36,491 nt of DNA from Psychromonas ossibalaenae ATCC BAA-1528 (GTDB taxonomy: Bacteria; Pseudomonadota; Gammaproteobacteria; Enterobacterales; Psychromonadaceae). The stretch lies in the NCBI RefSeq assembly GCF_000381745.1, contig NZ_KB907022.1, positions 1 through 36,491 of the forward strand. The letters are read 5' to 3'. Made by a program: the position numbers and the translations under genes. A model generated the notes under the pieces. It searched no databases and was not told where the DNA came from. It was given only the letters and a program-made list of their open reading frames with translations. Shown here in pieces: positions 35,612 through 36,491 of the stretch (within the stretch, counting starts at the first letter, position 1; every line of letters starts with the position of its first letter).

Positions 35612-36219
35612 ATATGTTTAAAAGCAAAGTAACATTAGCGGTAACCGGTGCTTCAGGCAGTGGATATTTTCTGCGCTTATTAAAAGCATTAGTTGAAGCT
35701 GATATGCAGATCTATCTGTTACTTTCTGATGCTGCAAAAATCGTTTTAAAGACTGAGGAAAATGAAGACTGGCCTGAAAAGGTAAGTGACTTAAATGCTT
35801 TTCTGCACAATCGATATCGTACAAAAGAGAAACAGATTGTCGCATTAACAGCTAAAGACTGGTTCTCACCGGTTGCTTCCGGGTCATCTGCACCGGATAA
35901 GATGATTATCTGCCCGTGCAGCTGCGGAACATTAGCGTCTATTGCTCAGGGCTTATCAAATAACTTAATTGAAAGATCTGCTGACGTGGTATTAAAAGAG
36001 CGCGGTCAGTTAATCGTGATGCCGAGAGAAACACCCTTCTCGACGATTCATCTGCGCAACATGCTGACTTTATCTGAATTAGGCGTAACAGTAATGCCGC
36101 TGGCACCGGGTTTTTATCACCAGCCGCAGACAATCACAGATTTACAGGACTTTATGGTTGCTCGGTTGATGGATCATTTAAAGGTTTCACATAATATCGG
36201 CAAAAGATGGTGTGAATAG
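35608..36219 (+). CDS. ubiX: Flavin prenyltransferase
   Basis: 203 residues. Makes the prenylated FMN cofactor needed by the decarboxylase UbiD in ubiquinone synthesis. Family motifs: VTLAVTGASGSGYFLRLL at the N-terminus (FMN binding), PCSCGTLASIAQGLSNNLIER, and RETPFSTIHLRNMLTLSELG with PLAPGFYHQP. It overlaps mpl by four bases; an ATG two codons later (35614) is an alternative start. No clear terminator follows. Confidence 0.96.
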   Translation: MNMFKSKVTLAVTGASGSGYFLRLLKALVEADMQIYLLLSDAAKIVLKTEENEDWPEKVSDLNAFLHNRYRTKEKQIVALTAKDWFSPVASGSSAPDKMIICPCSCGTLASIAQGLSNNLIERSADVVLKERGQLIVMPRETPFSTIHLRNMLTLSELGVTVMPLAPGFYHQPQTITDLQDFMVARLMDHLKVSHNIGKRWCE

Positions 36220-36248
36220 TCTGTTTTAATCATTAAATACTAATAATT

Positions 36249-36263
36249 GCTTGTTTTGTGAAC
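36249..36263. promoter_or_regulatory. FIS-like site upstream of the rrn promoter
   Basis: GCTTGTTTTGTGAAC fits all defined positions of the FIS consensus (G, Y/R pairs and final C), centred about 90 bp upstream of the expected start point, where FIS sites activate rRNA operons. An AT-rich UP-like segment follows at 36265-36311. Confidence 0.5.
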
Positions 36264-36311
36264 GTAAATATAAACGTTTTAATAAAGCGTAACTTTATGT
36301 TCATAAAACGC

Positions 36312-36339
36312 TTGCCAATGTTCGAGCAATCCCTATAAT
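36312..36339 (+). promoter_or_regulatory. rRNA operon P1-like promoter
   Basis: TTGCCA (36312-36317) and TATAAT (36334-36339) with a 16-bp spacer and a GC-rich discriminator (GCGACCCCAC), the features of stringently controlled rrn P1 promoters. Confidence 0.85.
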
Positions 36340-36378
36340 GCGACCCCACAGACACGGGGCGTCAGCCACATGTTTGTA

Positions 36379-36407
36379 AAATCCTTTAGAGGATTTGCTC
36401 TTTAACA
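36379..36407 (+). promoter_or_regulatory. rrn leader boxB-like hairpin and boxA
   Basis: A hairpin AAATCC/GGATTT (36379-36396) stands directly before boxA TGCTCTTTAACA (36396-36407), the antitermination signal. The following ATTTAATCAAACAATCTGTG closely matches the E. coli leader just before 16S rRNA, so the 16S gene should start shortly beyond the window. Confidence 0.9.
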
Positions 36408-36491
36408 ATTTAATCAAACAATCTGTGTGGACATTCATTGTTGATGTGATTTCAAAAAATCAAAGACCTTACTTGTAAGGCAACATCAATA

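Overview
The window looks like a chromosomal segment of a marine, probably cold-adapted gammaproteobacterium close to Psychromonas (Alteromonadales/Vibrionales neighbourhood). The support is a Vibrio-type concentrative nucleoside transporter, a family II Mn-dependent pyrophosphatase beside mpl and ubiX, a single-chain four-domain acyl-CoA carboxylase, Vibrio/Shewanella-like gene neighbourhoods, moderate AT content and a classical gammaproteobacterial rrn leader. The genus is an inference from remembered protein families, not from a search.

Layout. (1) 1-9106, all on the minus strand, is a nucleoside and pentose salvage block: XapX-like small membrane protein, talB, nupC, deoC, deoB, deoD, tsx, then a membrane/acetyltransferase-like protein with cdd, then the start of a transketolase gene. 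Nucleosides would enter through Tsx and NupC. Cdd, DeoD, DeoB and DeoC take them to acetaldehyde plus glyceraldehyde-3-phosphate or ribose-5-phosphate, and transaldolase and transketolase feed the sugar into the pentose phosphate pathway. deoA is missing between deoC and deoB. A 30-bp direct repeat with one mismatch bounds the block at 715 and 9126. (2) 9107-13945, plus strand, is rearranged: a two-zinc-ribbon protein preceded by a truncated copy of its own 5' end, rpmE followed by about three extra copies of its tail and terminator, a secreted Staphylococcal-nuclease-like protein, and a maeB malic enzyme gene broken by a frameshift and lacking a start. (3) 14183-22886, plus strand: the fused carboxylase, a large periplasmic-sensor GGDEF-EAL protein, and rsmJ, whose last 54 codons or so are repeated in tandem behind the gene. 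(4) 23266-26951, minus strand: glycerate kinase, a GntP-family permease and a CdaR-type regulator, forming a glycerate (sugar-acid) utilisation unit. (5) 27218-32772, plus strand: cysD-cysN-SLC13 permease-cysC-cysQ, a sulfate uptake and PAPS synthesis operon. It is followed by a small exported protein, the pyrophosphatase ppaC, mpl and ubiX. (6) 36249-36491: FIS-like site, strong promoter, boxB/boxA-like leader of a ribosomal RNA operon whose 16S gene lies beyond the right edge.

The least expected feature is a recurring pattern. At three or four separate places the edge of a gene (5' end of the zinc-ribbon gene, putative promoter of rpmE, 3' end of rpmE, 3' end of rsmJ) has been duplicated locally with partial decay. 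No CRISPR array, tRNA, complete insertion sequence or prophage was seen.
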